The notes below the pieces were generated by a model that saw only the letters and a list, made by a program, of their open reading frames with translations, was not told where the DNA came from and made no database searches. Shown one piece after another: positions 61,673-64,000 of a DNA stretch of 64,000 nucleotides (its first letter is position 1; every line of letters starts with the position of its first letter). This DNA comes from Marinobacterium zhoushanense (GTDB lineage Bacteria > Pseudomonadota > Gammaproteobacteria > Pseudomonadales > Balneatricaceae). Location of the stretch: contig NZ_BMIJ01000001.1 in assembly GCF_014641945.1 (NCBI RefSeq), positions 482,585 through 546,584 of the forward strand. The letters run 5' to 3'. The position numbers were made by a program, and so were the translations under genes.

Positions 61673-63871
61673 TTATGGATGACGTAGCAAACGACGTCGG
61701 GTCTTGAGAGCCTCTTCATAGTTCACATCCAGGCCGAGTTCGCGCCGCTGGCACAGCAACAGCCACCACTCGGCGGCGATGATTCCGCGTTTCAGATCTT
61801 CGACGGAACGTTTTTTCTTCGTGTCACGACGAACCGCACGGTAGCACTCACTGGCAATAGCACGAACATCTTCATCCGGGTCCGATTGCTTGGTGAAATT
61901 AACCGTTTTGTGGACCGAGCCATTCAGGTCAAACCCGATCTCAGTTAACGCTTTCAAATACCCCTGACGCCAAATAGATGACCGCTCAGTGATCTGATTG
62001 GCGTCGTATTTGTTCTCTTTGGCCTTTTCACCCTTGCGAAGGCGAAGCCTGCTCAGGCAAAACTCCGCCAATTCATGCGAGAAAGCTGTGAGGCATTCTG
62101 CTTCCATTCGCTCCGTCGCTTGTCTATCGGCTGTGGGCATAGCATGAAGTTTGTCGACCAGCCTTTGCCTAGCCAGTTCCTTCATTGGAACCTCCCACTC
62201 AACGGGATGATCGTAGCTAGTCAGCGAGCGAACCCGCGAGATCGACTCATCCGTTAACGGCACGCTTGAGGAGCGCAGCAACATCAGGCGATGACGAAGG
62301 GCCTTGGTCGGCTGGAGGCGATCAAGCTCTTGCAGTAGTTCTGCAAGCTGCTTGTAATACTCAGGTTTCTCTTCCCTGGACAGTTCGCCACGCAGGATCC
62401 CGAGACTCTGATCGATGTAGGGGGTTCTAAGTTTGTTGTCTAACTGATATTTAGTCGCAACAGTCCATCGCGGGATGAGTTGCTTTGGAAAGTCATCGTC
62501 ATTAATCAGGTCACGCAGGCGACCGACCCACCACCCCTTGTAAGCTTGGTATGAAGCATCACTTGAATAAGGTAAACGGGCAGAGAGGACCTTCAGCCTA
62601 CCCTCTGCATCAAGTTTACCAAGAGCCACTTCGAGTTTTTCTCTATAGAGACCGGAAACCGGGGTGTCCCACCACTTTTCGCCGTGCACGAGGGAGGCCG
62701 ATCCGGCCAGTGAATCCGAAGACAGCATAGACTGAAAATCTTTGTTGATCGTCCACTGAATCCAGGCCTCCACCTGCATAGGCGTCAGCTGTGAACACAA
62801 CTCAACAAGGCATTCGTTTTCACGTGCCTGATCTTCCTCCGCCGTTTCGGCAGTATTGTCCCATTTTTCTCTAGTGTAACTGAAGATATGGCTATCCATG
62901 CCCCTCGCCCAACGTTCAGTTTCTTCCTCTGACGCGGCGGTCAAATCCGCATGGGTAAACGACAGCGTATTAAGTTCCTGCTGGATTTCATGCAGCCATT
63001 TTCCAGCCGCTTTTATCGCCTCGTCCGTCGCATCATAGGCGGCGTCATTGGCACTAAGTCGCCTCTTTAAGCCCCACCAGTAATCATCGATTTTATCGAG
63101 CAGGGTTATACCATCGCCAAGCAACCTCCCAGCTTCAGACTCGTACTTTACCCATGCCTTGAGGAACTCGATGCCCCGCAGAAATTCGCGCGCACCTCTC
63201 AGCCGATTCTCAGACGTCAAGCTTGAAGACGCGGCTATCAAGTTGTTGAGTTGGAGGTCCCCCCCGTTGCCCGAAGAACCCTGGTTGAATTCCGGTTGCT
63301 GGGTTAGTAGCTCAAAAATTTCCCAAAGTATTTCGCTTCTTTCGGACGCATCCAGTGACGTTAGCGCCTCATCATCGAAGAACTCCTTTGAGAAGCAATA
63401 AGTCTCTCCGTAGCAAGTGCAGATAAACCAGTAATAAGCCATACGAAATCTGTGTGCAGGCTCTGAAGCGATAGTGGCTTTGTAGAAACGGTAAGGCGAT
63501 TTTGAAAAGCATTCCCTTGCCACATCGATAGCAAAATCGACGATCGAATCACGTTGACCGAATTCGCCTCTCGCCAACTGAAAGACATACATATCCAAGC
63601 GCGACCTAAAACGCTTAGAGGATGGTTCGGCTGATAAAAATGCTGTGCACTTATCCGAGGCTGCTTCATGTTGCTGTGCGCATGCCAGGGCTTCTTCGAA
63701 GTTTTCCTCGCCGTGAAAAATACCCTTCCAGTTTTCAGAGAAATGTTTAATTAGTAAATCACGAAAAAGACCATCGGCGCCGTGCTCATCAAGCGCTTGT
63801 GTAAAACGTTCGGCCGGTTCATCTTTTTCATCAAGGGTGCGATCGCCGAAAGGCGCATCTATTCTGCACAT
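61673..63871 (-). CDS. Large unknown helical protein
   Basis: A 732-residue protein that I do not recognise. The start at 63871 (MCRIDAPFGD) has GGAGG six bases upstream. It is highly helical and charged, with a tryptophan-rich middle (EAWIQWTINKDFQ, YKGWWVGRLRDL) and a basic tail ending EALKTRRRLLRHP, in which an RxxxxH pattern can be read (possible HEPN ribonuclease motif, weak). It is first of the minus-strand cassette with the small pair, radical SAM enzyme and fusion protein, 124 bp ahead of the next gene. The size and setting fit a defence effector or scaffold. The 97 bases to the window end hold no gene. Confidence 0.7.
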   Translation of the reverse strand: MCRIDAPFGDRTLDEKDEPAERFTQALDEHGADGLFRDLLIKHFSENWKGIFHGEENFEEALACAQQHEAASDKCTAFLSAEPSSKRFRSRLDMYVFQLARGEFGQRDSIVDFAIDVARECFSKSPYRFYKATIASEPAHRFRMAYYWFICTCYGETYCFSKEFFDDEALTSLDASERSEILWEIFELLTQQPEFNQGSSGNGGDLQLNNLIAASSSLTSENRLRGAREFLRGIEFLKAWVKYESEAGRLLGDGITLLDKIDDYWWGLKRRLSANDAAYDATDEAIKAAGKWLHEIQQELNTLSFTHADLTAASEEETERWARGMDSHIFSYTREKWDNTAETAEEDQARENECLVELCSQLTPMQVEAWIQWTINKDFQSMLSSDSLAGSASLVHGEKWWDTPVSGLYREKLEVALGKLDAEGRLKVLSARLPYSSDASYQAYKGWWVGRLRDLINDDDFPKQLIPRWTVATKYQLDNKLRTPYIDQSLGILRGELSREEKPEYYKQLAELLQELDRLQPTKALRHRLMLLRSSSVPLTDESISRVRSLTSYDHPVEWEVPMKELARQRLVDKLHAMPTADRQATERMEAECLTAFSHELAEFCLSRLRLRKGEKAKENKYDANQITERSSIWRQGYLKALTEIGFDLNGSVHKTVNFTKQSDPDEDVRAIASECYRAVRRDTKKKRSVEDLKRGIIAAEWWLLLCQRRELGLDVNYEEALKTRRRLLRHP

Positions 63872-64000
63872 GGGGTCCTCCAAACAAACGAAGCTAGGTT
63901 TCACAAGTAGCGGACCAGATGTCGATCTGAGTCGAAGATCTGGGTTGCAGCTGAAACCTCCCGTGCATCAGAGGGGAGCGGAAAGTGAGCATCAAACTCG

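Noticed and set aside
61673..61720. HEPN ribonuclease motif at the C-terminus of the large unknown protein
   Set aside because: RRLLRH fits the loose RxxxxH pattern, but it is the last few residues of the chain and basic tails match by chance; kept only as a note.

Overview
The window looks like a gammaproteobacterial chromosome (possibly an Oceanospirillales-type marine lineage; that is inference from the gene set only) running into a large genomic island. The first 4.6 kb is ordinary core sequence: the 3' end of etfA, the gene for electron-transfer-flavoprotein:ubiquinone oxidoreductase, and a divergent LysR regulator / exported cyclase-family hydrolase pair. From about 4.6 to 9.0 kb the sequence is AT-rich and decayed. 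It holds one intact chemoreceptor gene among broken remnants: a SAM methyltransferase, an unknown protein with three in-frame stops, an IS3-type transposase orfA and a short-chain dehydrogenase. An orphan cyclic-nucleotide-binding protein follows.

The island appears to begin at 9.83 kb, where the 3' half of a tRNA-Pro(GGG) gene lies beside a P4-type tyrosine integrase with palindromic repeats before its start codon. No second copy of the tRNA segment was seen, so the island probably runs past the right edge. Just inside are an IS256 transposase remnant, a PACE-family efflux gene and a small element with inverted-repeat ends.

From 12.9 to 36 kb there is what looks like a complete Dpd system (dpdA to dpdK), which puts 7-deazaguanine bases into DNA and restricts unmodified DNA. 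One arm is a tightly coupled eight-gene minus-strand operon (dpdE-F-G-H-I-J-K-D). The other is a plus-strand modification operon (dpdC-A-B), with about 1 kb of control region and an IS5 remnant between them. Convergent to dpdB is a private preQ0 pathway, queC-queE-queD. folE is not in the window, so GTP cyclohydrolase must come from elsewhere. SbcC and SbcD follow directly.

From 40 to 46 kb are mostly unrecognised accessory genes and a WYL-domain regulator (BrxR/CapW-like) with a perfect palindrome just upstream. From 46 to 58 kb is a mobile-element replication, regulation and recombination module: two proteins with HUH motifs of the inovirus Gp2/YagK type, a P-loop protein, a RecD-like helicase, XRE and AlpA regulators, and the cluster YqaJ exonuclease, RDF-like protein, DUF932 and RadC, which ends at a strong terminator.

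The last segment (58.2 to 63.9 kb, minus strand) is the most novel-looking. It has a large unrecognised protein, two small overlapping genes (one HicA-like), a radical SAM enzyme and a 637-residue protein that fuses an AdkA-like nucleotide kinase, a HAD phosphatase and a phosphoribosyltransferase. This resembles a self-contained nucleotide-modification cassette and is the best candidate for an undescribed system.
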